A stretch of DNA of 7,842 bases from Chloroflexota bacterium (GTDB taxonomy: Bacteria > Chloroflexota > Limnocylindria > Limnocylindrales > CSP1-4), in NCBI GenBank assembly GCA_021785115.1, contig JAJYGO010000377.1, positions 1-7,842 of the forward strand. The letters run 5' to 3'. This document shows, in pieces, positions 1 to 5,727 of the stretch. The notes beneath the pieces are model-generated. The model ran no database searches and was not told the origin of the DNA. It saw only the letters and a program-made list of their open reading frames with translations. Every line of letters begins with the position of its first letter. The stretch's first letter is position 1. A program made the translations under genes and the position numbers.

Positions 1-1234
1 TGGCGCTGCGGATGGTGGCGGTACCGCCCAGCCAGTGCGCCTGGCGCACGAGGCCGAGCAGCCCCAGGTGTCCGTCATCCGCAGCCCTGGAGGCCGCGAG
101 CGGGTTGAACCCACAACCGTCGTCCCTGACCTCGACAACCGCGCGGCTACCCCGGACCGCCAGCGACACGTCGATCCGGGCGGCGCGTGCGTGCCGCAAC
201 GCGTTGGTGACGGCCTCGCTCGCGGCTCCATACAGCGTCCGTTCGGTGGTCGGCACGAGCCGTGGCAGGCGACCACTCACGGTGATCTCCGGGGGCGGCG
301 CCCCGTGGTCGTCACCGGCGCGCTCGTCCCGCAGAACCCGGATGCGCATCTCCAGCGCCGGCCCGAGCCCGAGCTCCTCGAGCCCGGGCGGCATCAGGCC
401 GCGCAGCACGGCGCGGGCCTCCGCGATGGCGGTGGCCAGGTGTTCCGACGCCAGCTGGAGCTGCTCGTCGAGCGGGGCGTCCGGACGCGCCCGCGCGCGG
501 GCCGCCTCCAGGTGGCGGTGCGCGGCCACCAGTGACTGCGCCGCGGTGTCGTGCAGGCGGTGGGCGATGCCGACGCGGGTCTGCTCCAGCTGCTCGAGCG
601 CGTCACGGGCAAGGGCGTCGAACCGGCGACGGCTGCGGTCCAGCTCGCGCACCTGCCGCTGCGCGGCGTGGTAGAGCTCCTCGTATTCGTCCCCCGTCAC
701 GATCATCTGCGCCAGGGCCGCCGCAGTCGAGCGCCGCCGGACGGCGGCCATCTCGCGCGTCCGCACCCGCCAGGCGGTCAGCCTCGCCGGGTCACGCAGC
801 GCCCGCGCCGCCGCGAGCACGGCACGGGGGTGCGCGTCGCCGGCAAGCCGCACGGCGTTCCGCAGCGTGGGGCCGCCAACGCGCACCCGCCGGGCGATGA
901 CGCTCGCCTGGCGAGGCGTGGGACGCGCGAGACGCAGGACCGCCACCTGGCGCCTGGAACCACGCGGCGCCGGGAAGGCGAGCAGCCCTACTCCTGCGGC
1001 GCAGCGGCCGCGAGCCGGCCGGCCCGTTGCCAGCACGCGTCGGACAACCGACTCCGGGCAACGGCGGCAGAAGGCCAGTCCGATGTCGTTGGTGCAGACG
1101 GCGGCGCAGAACGGGTCGGCATCCTCCCACCCTGCGACGAACAGGACGGCCGGCGATGCGGCACCGTCGACGGCTCCACCCTCCCAGAGCTCCGCCGACG
1201 CGAGCAGGTCGATGGCCTCCCTCGGCGCCTCCAT
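1..1234 (-). CDS. Sensor histidine kinase, NarL/DegS type, with N-terminal PocR-like Cys-rich domain (3' end cut by window)
   Basis: The frame is open from ATG at 1234-1232 to the left edge (411 codons). An in-frame TAG lies five codons upstream of that ATG, so the start is well bounded. Residues about 8-103 carry a Cys-rich module (C43, C47, C56, C59, C78). Its FC...C..C pattern and RGRCAAGVGLL stretch resemble PocR ligand-sensing domains. Residues about 105-205 are an Arg/Ala-rich helical linker. Residues about 215-285 form a HisKA_3 dimerisation and phosphoacceptor region with the HRLHD motif, so H225 is the likely phosphorylated histidine. The ATPase domain follows, with an N box (SEAVTNALRH, N344), a G1 box (DDGCGF, D371-F376) and a G2-like box (GHLGLLGL, 388-395). 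Only the last C-terminal residues appear to be missing. No membrane segment is evident, so a cytoplasmic kinase is likely. This class normally phosphorylates a LuxR/NarL-type response regulator, which would be expected just beyond the left edge. Kinase assignment is firm; the PocR-like call is moderate. Confidence 0.9.
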   Translation of the reverse strand, partial: MEAPREAIDLLASAELWEGGAVDGAASPAVLFVAGWEDADPFCAAVCTNDIGLAFCRRCPESVVRRVLATGRPARGRCAAGVGLLAFPAPRGSRRQVAVLRLARPTPRQASVIARRVRVGGPTLRNAVRLAGDAHPRAVLAAARALRDPARLTAWRVRTREMAAVRRRSTAAALAQMIVTGDEYEELYHAAQRQVRELDRSRRRFDALARDALEQLEQTRVGIAHRLHDTAAQSLVAAHRHLEAARARARPDAPLDEQLQLASEHLATAIAEARAVLRGLMPPGLEELGLGPALEMRIRVLRDERAGDDHGAPPPEITVSGRLPRLVPTTERTLYGAASEAVTNALRHARAARIDVSLAVRGSRAVVEVRDDGCGFNPLAASRAADDGHLGLLGLVRQAHWLGGTATIRSA

Positions 1235-1279
1235 GGATCCGTGAGTCTACGCGCCCCGGAAGGGGGCAGTTCGACGGTC

Positions 1280-1304
1280 CCATCCCGCCGGTACCATCCG
1301 CCGG
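1280..1304. repeat. Imperfect tandem direct repeat in divergent promoter region
   Basis: CCATCCCGCCGG at 1280-1291 is followed two bases later by CCATCCGCCGG at 1294-1304; the copies differ by one C. The pair lies about 90 bases before flgC and 45 bases before the kinase start, where a regulator could act on either promoter. Two short GC-rich copies could also arise by chance in DNA of this composition. Confidence 0.4.
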
Positions 1305-1378
1305 CAGCTTTGCGGGTGGACCCCGATGTTGTCGCGGGCCCGGGCTGCCGATGCTGGTGCGCGTCGCCGATCGATACA

Positions 1379-1385
1379 GGGAGGT
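1379..1385 (+). promoter_or_regulatory. Shine-Dalgarno sequence of flgC
   Basis: GGGAGGT lies five bases before the ATG at 1391. It fixes the flgC start within a reading frame that stays open far upstream, where it overlaps the kinase gene antisense. Confidence 0.8.
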
Positions 1386-1390
1386 GGCGC

Positions 1391-1801
1391 ATGAGTCTCT
1401 TCGACACGCTTCGCGTGGCCGGCTCGGGCCTCACGGCCGAGCGGCTGCGGATGGACGTCGCGGCCAGCAACATCGCCAACGCGGATACCACCGGCACCGC
1501 GTCCAGCGGCCCCTACCAGCCCGAGGCGGTGGTCTTCACGCCGTACCAGGTCGGGACGGACCCCGCCGCGCACGGTGTCATGGCCGCCGCCATCGTCAGC
1601 CCGACACCGGCCACGCGCCAGACCTACGACCCGGGCAACCCGGCGGCCAATGCGCAGGGGTACGTCGCGGCGCCCGCAGTGGACGTCGCCGCCCAGATGG
1701 CGGACCTGCTCGGCGCCTCGCGCTCGTTCCAGCTCGACGCGACGGTGGCGCAGGCAGCCAAGCAGAGCGCGCTGGATGCGCTCGACCTGGGACAGGCGTG
1801 A
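1391..1801 (+). CDS. flgC: Flagellar basal-body rod protein FlgC
   Basis: This 136-residue protein has the usual length for FlgC, a proximal rod subunit exported by the flagellar type III system and assembled in the periplasm. The N-terminus MSLFDTLRVAGSGLTAERLR, followed by a DVAASNIANADTT stretch, is the rod/hook family signature. PYQPEAVVFTP then follows, as in FlgC proteins. The C-terminus has a GYVAAPAVDVAAQMADLLGA block and an ASRSFQ...AKQSALDAL helix, matching the FlgC C-terminal coiled segment. The Shine-Dalgarno sequence five bases upstream supports the ATG. It is the first gene of the operon here; its usual partner flgB is not upstream. The stop codon overlaps a possible GTG start of fliE. 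Confidence 0.95.
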   Translation: MSLFDTLRVAGSGLTAERLRMDVAASNIANADTTGTASSGPYQPEAVVFTPYQVGTDPAAHGVMAAAIVSPTPATRQTYDPGNPAANAQGYVAAPAVDVAAQMADLLGASRSFQLDATVAQAAKQSALDALDLGQA

Positions 1802-1803
1802 CG

Positions 1804-2184
1804 ATGGCGGGCATCGCCTCGGTCGGCGCGCTCGGCAGCCTTACCGCCACCGGCGGCGCGACATCGATCCTCGGTGGGGCAACGGCATCGGTCGGCGGTC
1901 CGGGGGCCCTCGACGGCCCTGGTGGCGCCACTGGGTCCGGCCAGCCCGGACCAGGCAGCGCCGACGGCTTCCTCGACTCGCTGAGCCAGGCGCTCAGCGG
2001 TCTCAACACTCAGCTTACAGATGCCAACCAGGCGATGGGCCAGTTCGCCGCGGGTGGATCGTCCGCCGATCTCGGGACCGTCATGCTGCAGATGCAGGAA
2101 GCGTCCCTCAGCCTCAACCTGGGGACGCAGGTCCGCAACGGACTGCTCGACGCGTACCGGCAGATCATGGCCCTCCAGGTCTGA
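1804..2184 (+). CDS. fliE: Flagellar hook-basal body protein FliE (MS ring-rod adaptor)
   Basis: FliE links the FliF MS ring to the proximal rod. Residues from about 50 onward (DGFLDSLSQALSGLNTQLTDANQAM) and the end, VRNGLLDAYRQIMALQV, match the conserved FliE C-terminal half, which closes on an AYxxIMxxQV motif. The product is 126 residues from ATG 1804. The first 50 or so residues are Gly/Ala/Ser/Pro-rich and look unstructured, which makes it slightly longer than many FliE proteins. An alternative GTG at 1798 is in frame and overlaps the flgC stop as GTGA, the junction type used elsewhere in this operon. It would add two residues. A GGGA at 1789-1792 would suit GTG, and AGG at 1794-1796 would suit ATG. 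Confidence 0.93.
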   Translation: MAGIASVGALGSLTATGGATSILGGATASVGGPGALDGPGGATGSGQPGPGSADGFLDSLSQALSGLNTQLTDANQAMGQFAAGGSSADLGTVMLQMQEASLSLNLGTQVRNGLLDAYRQIMALQV

Positions 2185-2196
2185 GAGACACCCCCC

Positions 2197-3870
2197 GTGT
2201 CCGAGCTCGGCGGCCAGCTCCGCCATCTCGTCGCGCAGCTCTCGCTGGCGCAGCGGCTCTGGATCGTCGGCGCGGCGGCCGCGTCGGCGCTGCTCATGGT
2301 GGCGTTCGTCGCCATCGCCGGGCAGCCGGACTACCAGCCCGCCTTCACGCGTCTCTCGCCCACCACGGCCGGCGCCATCAGCGCCTCGTTGCGCACGGCC
2401 AAGATCCCCTTCCAGGTCACCGACGCGGGGGCCACCATCCTCGTGCCCACCTCACAGGTCTCCGCGGCCCGGGTGGCGGCTGGGACGGCCGCGTCGGCCG
2501 GCAGCGACACGCAGGGTTTCTCGCTCTTCGACAACACCGGACTCGGCATGTCGCAGTTCGACGAACAGGTGACCTATCAGCGCGCGTTGCAGGGCGAGCT
2601 CACGCAGACGATCGAGGCGATGGATGGGGTCGCGTCGGCCCAGGTCGCGATCGTCCCGGCACAGCAGGGTCTGTTCGCCAGCCAGGATCAGCCGGCCAGC
2701 GCATCGGTGATGGTGCAGATGCGCGATGGGCAGGCCCCGTCCGACGCGCTGGTGCGTGGCGTTGCCGCCACGGTGGCGGGTGCGGTGCCGGGACTCACCC
2801 CGGACAACGTGACTGTCGTCGACGAGGCGGGGCACGTTCTGGCGGGCCCCGGTGACACCGTGGGCACCGACGCCATGACAGCCCAGGCGCAGATCCAACG
2901 CGACGACGAAGCCAAGGTGGAGGAGCTCCTGGATCAGACGCTCGGCCCCGCCCACGCCGCAGTCTCGGTGGCGGCCACCCTCGACTTCGACAAGGTCCAG
3001 CAGCAGGTCACCACGTACACCCCTGTGAACACCGGCCAGTGGACGCCGGTCAGCGTGCAACGCAGCACCGAGACGTACACGGGCAGCGGCGCGGCGACCG
3101 CCGGTGGAATCCCGGGTGCCGAGTCGAACGTGCCTGGCCTCGTCACCTATCCAGGCGTGCCACAGGCGACCGCGGCTCCCGCGGGCTCGTCGCTGCCCGG
3201 CGCTTCGGCAGCGCCCACACCGAGCGTGGCGCCCACACCGTCCGCATCGCCGATCGCGAGCGCTGGTCCCACCGCATCGCCGGCCTACAGCAAGACCCAG
3301 GAAACCGTCAACTACGACCTGTCGCAGACGGTCGCGAACATCGTGAAGCAGCCTGGCTCGATCGAGCGCCTGAGCGTGGCCGTCCTGGTCGATCAGCAGG
3401 CGCTCAACGGGATCAACCCGGACGTCCTCAAGCAGAGCATCGCGGCGGCCATCGGCGTCGATCCCACCCGTGGCGACGTCGTCTCGCTGACGGCGGTCCC
3501 CTTCGCCAGGCCCCTCGCCACATCCGCGGGGCCCTTGCCGCCGGGCGCGTTGCAGCAGGCCGGCAGCATGGTGCCGAGCGCACTCGGCATCCTGATCGGA
3601 CTCGCCCTGCTCTTCGTGTTCTGGCGCAACACCCGGGCGCTGCGCCGGCGTGGCGAGGAGATTACCGTGCTCGGGGCGCCGGGCCTGCGCGAACTCGGCG
3701 CTGGCACGGCCAACGCGGCCATCGGAGCGATGCCCGAAGCACCCGAGCTGGCCGAGGGCAGCCCGCATGCGAGGGTGCAGCAACAATTGCGCACCGTCGC
3801 CGACCAGCGCCCCGACGCCCTCGTGAACCTCATGAACCAGTGGCTCATCGATGAGGCCGGGCGGCGATGA
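2197..3870 (+). CDS. fliF: Flagellar MS-ring protein FliF
   Basis: FliF forms the inner-membrane MS ring, the base on which rod, switch and export gate assemble. The product is 557 residues, normal for the family. The first membrane segment is at about 21-42 (LWIVGAAAASALLMVAFVAI). The YscJ/FliF ring-building region follows, with LFDNTGLGMSQFDEQVTYQR from L110 and RALQGEL at 129-135, both FliF hallmarks. RBM3 begins near residue 220 and is interrupted by a Pro/Ser/Ala/Thr-rich stretch at about 325-367. A second membrane segment lies at about 460-480, followed by a basic stop-transfer stretch (RNTRALRRRGEE). The cytoplasmic C-terminus ends in RPDALVNLMNQWLIDEAGRR, the FliG-binding tail with its conserved Trp (W549). 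GTG at 2197 is the only reasonable start, since the first in-frame ATG falls inside the first membrane segment. The ribosome site is weak (GAGAGA, 2183-2188), so coupling to fliE is likely. The stop overlaps fliG as ATGA. Confidence 0.97.
   Translation: MSELGGQLRHLVAQLSLAQRLWIVGAAAASALLMVAFVAIAGQPDYQPAFTRLSPTTAGAISASLRTAKIPFQVTDAGATILVPTSQVSAARVAAGTAASAGSDTQGFSLFDNTGLGMSQFDEQVTYQRALQGELTQTIEAMDGVASAQVAIVPAQQGLFASQDQPASASVMVQMRDGQAPSDALVRGVAATVAGAVPGLTPDNVTVVDEAGHVLAGPGDTVGTDAMTAQAQIQRDDEAKVEELLDQTLGPAHAAVSVAATLDFDKVQQQVTTYTPVNTGQWTPVSVQRSTETYTGSGAATAGGIPGAESNVPGLVTYPGVPQATAAPAGSSLPGASAAPTPSVAPTPSASPIASAGPTASPAYSKTQETVNYDLSQTVANIVKQPGSIERLSVAVLVDQQALNGINPDVLKQSIAAAIGVDPTRGDVVSLTAVPFARPLATSAGPLPPGALQQAGSMVPSALGILIGLALLFVFWRNTRALRRRGEEITVLGAPGLRELGAGTANAAIGAMPEAPELAEGSPHARVQQQLRTVADQRPDALVNLMNQWLIDEAGRR
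3211..3240 (+). repeat. 12-bp perfect direct repeat inside the fliF linker
   Basis: GCGCCCACACCG occurs at 3211-3222 and again at 3229-3240, an 18-base period that keeps the reading frame. It encodes APTPSV then APTPSA from FliF residue 339, the core of a low-complexity Pro/Ser/Ala/Thr segment. Confidence 0.8.
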
Positions 3871-4877
3871 AGGCGCTGGCCGAGCCCGACGACGGGGCGC
3901 GCAAGGCCGCCGCGCTGCTGATCGCGCTGGGAACCACGGCGGCCGCCAGGCTGCTGGCCCTCATGCCCCCGGAATCGGTGGAGCGCGTGGCCGGCGAGCT
4001 GCTGCAGATGCCGCACCTCGACGCTGAGACCCGGGACACCATCCTCGAGGAGTCCTACGTCGGCGTCTTCCAGGACGTGGGCGCGCTGTCGGGCGGCGAG
4101 TCTTACGCGGTGCGGGTCTTTGCCGAGGCCTTCGGGGAGGACCGCGCCCGCGTCCTGCTCACGAAGGTGCGCGAGGCGCAACAGGAACAGCCCTTCGAGT
4201 TTCTCCGCAGCGCCGACCCCATGCAGGTGGCGGAGTTCCTGACCATTGAGCACCCCCAGACGATTGCGCTGGTCCTCGCGCACCTCGACGCACGGCACGC
4301 GGCCGCCATCCTCATGCAGCTGGAGCCAGGCCTGCAGGTCGATGTCGCGCAACGCATCGCGCTGATGGAGCAGACGACTCCCGAGATGATCGCGCTCGTC
4401 GAAGACGGGCTCCGCCGCCGTCTCTCCTCGCTGGTCACCGAGACCACGGCGGTCGGCGGCGTGCGGCCGCTGGCGCACGTGCTCAACCAGGTGGACCGCA
4501 GCACCGAGCGCGAGATCCTGGGGGGCCTGGCTGCGCACGATCCGGCGCTCGCCGACCAGGTGCGGCGCCTGATGTTCGTGTTCGAGGACGTGCTGAAGCT
4601 GGACGACCGCGCGATGCAGACAGTCGTCCGCAACGTCGATACCAAGGACCTCGCGCTCGCCCTGCGCAACGCCAGCGAGGCCGTGCGCGCGCGCTTCCTC
4701 TCGAACATGTCCCAGCGCGCCGCCGAGATGCTCACCGAAGAGATGTCGCTGGCCACCCAGGTGCGCCTCAAGAACGTCGAGGAGGCGCAGCAACGCATCG
4801 TCGAGGTCATCAAGCGGCTCGAGGAACAGGACGAGATCGTGATCGACCGGGGCGACGGTGGCGATGTCCTGGTCTGA
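3867..4877 (+). CDS. fliG: Flagellar motor switch protein FliG
   Basis: FliG couples stator force to rotation and links the MS ring to the FliM/FliN C ring. Its 336 residues match the usual size. The N-terminal domain (about 10-100, GARKAAALLIALG) binds FliF. The middle domain carries the EHPQT motif (E128-T132), which interacts with FliM. The C-terminal domain has the hinge motif MFVF (236-239). The torque helix follows, with D246, D247, R248 and the VVRNVDTKDLALALRNAS and NMSQRAAEML blocks, so the charged residues facing the stator are retained. The end (RLKNVEEAQQRIVEVIKRLE) is also typical. A GP pair I expect before VRLK in many FliG proteins reads T297-Q298 here. The ATG overlaps the fliF stop by four bases, with TGAGG ten bases upstream. 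The 3' end overlaps fliH. Confidence 0.97.
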   Translation: MKALAEPDDGARKAAALLIALGTTAAARLLALMPPESVERVAGELLQMPHLDAETRDTILEESYVGVFQDVGALSGGESYAVRVFAEAFGEDRARVLLTKVREAQQEQPFEFLRSADPMQVAEFLTIEHPQTIALVLAHLDARHAAAILMQLEPGLQVDVAQRIALMEQTTPEMIALVEDGLRRRLSSLVTETTAVGGVRPLAHVLNQVDRSTEREILGGLAAHDPALADQVRRLMFVFEDVLKLDDRAMQTVVRNVDTKDLALALRNASEAVRARFLSNMSQRAAEMLTEEMSLATQVRLKNVEEAQQRIVEVIKRLEEQDEIVIDRGDGGDVLV

Positions 4878-5727
4878 GCACATCATTCGAGGGGCACCCG
4901 GGGTCGCGCCGGAGCCGGGTGACCCGGCGGGCCAGCGCGCGCGCGATGCCGCGACGGCACCGGACGGCGAGGGGCCGCCCCGCGCCCGACAGGTGCTGCG
5001 CGGTCGTCCCATCCGTCCCGTCGTCGCCGACGGCCGCCTCGGACGGCCACAGCCGTCCGAGGCCCCCACCCCCGCGACGCACACCCGCTCTCAGCCTGGG
5101 CCGGCGCTCGACCCGGCGTCGGGCACGGCGTCCGACGCGCCCGGCGAGCCGGGTCCGGGACCCGTGGCCAGTCTGGACCCCGAGGGCGTGGCACGCATCA
5201 GGGCCGCCGCCGAGGCGCGCGGCTACGCCGACGGCCAGGCCCGCGCTGCCGCCGAACTGGAGGCACAACTCGCCGCGGTGGCGGAGCTCGCCGCACAGCT
5301 CGAGGCGAGTGCGCCGCATGAGGCAGCCGTGGTCGCGCGGGCGGTGATCGAACTGGCCCTGGCCGTCGCACACCACGTACTGGACCGCCAGGTGAGCGCG
5401 GACCCGACGCTCCTGGTCGGCCTGATCGAACGCACACTGCAGGGCGTCAACGGGAGCCCCGAGGCACGCGTGTACCTCCATCCCGACGCCGTCGAGCCGG
5501 TGCGCGAAGCGTGGGAGGCGACGTACGGGAGCGCATACCTCGGCAAGCGCTGGGTGTTCGCCGCGGACCCGCGGCTGCCGCGTGGCGGTTGCTCGATCCG
5601 TCACGAACACGGCGTGGTGGAGGCCGGGCTCGAGGTGGCGCTCGACGAGATCCGGTTGGCGCTGGAGCGCACGGTGCCCGCGGTCGCTCGCGCCGGCACG
5701 CCGCGCGACGCGGAGGACGCTGCATGA
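4864..5727 (+). CDS. fliH: Flagellar assembly protein FliH (export ATPase regulator)
   Basis: FliH is the peripheral stalk and negative regulator of the FliI ATPase in the type III export apparatus. From ATG 4864 it has 287 residues, somewhat long for the family. The start MSWSEHIIRG resembles the short FliH N-terminal motif with a Trp, which in studied FliH proteins docks on the C ring or export gate. Residues about 10-105 are Pro/Ala/Arg/Gly-rich and probably disordered. An Ala/Glu-rich coiled-coil helix starts near ARGYADGQARAAAELEAQ, with the family's GYxxG motif. The C-terminal domain (about 150-275) includes VARAVIELALAVAHHVLDRQ and DPRLPRGGCSIRHEHGVVEA; the GGC...G.(V/I)(D/E)A element is the FliH/V-ATPase E-subunit-like signature. 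GTG at 4858 is an alternative start, with GGGG five bases before it. Either start lies inside fliG. The stop overlaps fliI as ATGA. Confidence 0.92.
   Translation: MSWSEHIIRGAPGVAPEPGDPAGQRARDAATAPDGEGPPRARQVLRGRPIRPVVADGRLGRPQPSEAPTPATHTRSQPGPALDPASGTASDAPGEPGPGPVASLDPEGVARIRAAAEARGYADGQARAAAELEAQLAAVAELAAQLEASAPHEAAVVARAVIELALAVAHHVLDRQVSADPTLLVGLIERTLQGVNGSPEARVYLHPDAVEPVREAWEATYGSAYLGKRWVFAADPRLPRGGCSIRHEHGVVEAGLEVALDEIRLALERTVPAVARAGTPRDAEDAA
5712..5716 (+). promoter_or_regulatory. Shine-Dalgarno sequence of fliI
   Basis: GGAGG, seven bases before ATG 5724, lies inside the end of fliH. It supports a start in the ATGA overlap rather than the earlier GTG-type starts of the same long open frame. 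Confidence 0.7.

Larger units (their letters stand above)
1235..1390. promoter_or_regulatory. Divergent intergenic region between sensor kinase and flagellar operon
   Basis: These 156 bases separate the divergent start codons and contain no plausible gene. They should hold the promoter of the flagellar operon and that of the kinase. I could not find a convincing sigma-28, sigma-54 or sigma-70 promoter. Visible structure consists of an imperfect direct repeat (1280-1291 and 1294-1304), a GC-rich palindromic patch near 1335-1346, and two copies of GCCGAT 19 bases apart (1347-1352 and 1366-1371). The promoter role is inferred from gene orientation only. Confidence 0.5.

Noticed and set aside
1317..1332. 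TGGACCCC with TTG downstream as a possible sigma-54 -24/-12 promoter
   Set aside because: The spacing is one base off and the -12 GC is missing, so it does not meet the GG-N10-GC rule.
1347..1371. Two GCCGAT elements resembling part of the sigma-28 -10 box (GCCGATAA)
   Set aside because: Neither has the full -10 sequence or a TAAA -35 box at the right distance; GC-rich chance matches are likely.
551..1390. In-frame plus-strand open reading upstream of flgC that could make a 416-residue FlgC fusion
   Set aside because: It runs antisense to the kinase gene, has no FlgB-like or other recognisable sequence, and flgC has its own strong Shine-Dalgarno sequence and a canonical N-terminus at 1391.
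988..1497. 169-codon minus-strand frame crossing the divergent intergenic region
   Set aside because: It overlaps flgC and the kinase in other frames; the kinase frame carries the recognisable motifs and has a bounded start at 1234.
2452..3786. 444-codon open frame on the minus strand opposite fliF
   Set aside because: It is a shadow of fliF; the translation is Arg/His/Gly-rich with no domain features or ribosome site.
3393..5084. 563-codon open frame on the minus strand
   Set aside because: It lies antisense across fliF, fliG and fliH, which have clear family motifs. Its translation is low-complexity His/Arg/Gly-rich sequence, typical of shadow frames in GC-rich DNA.
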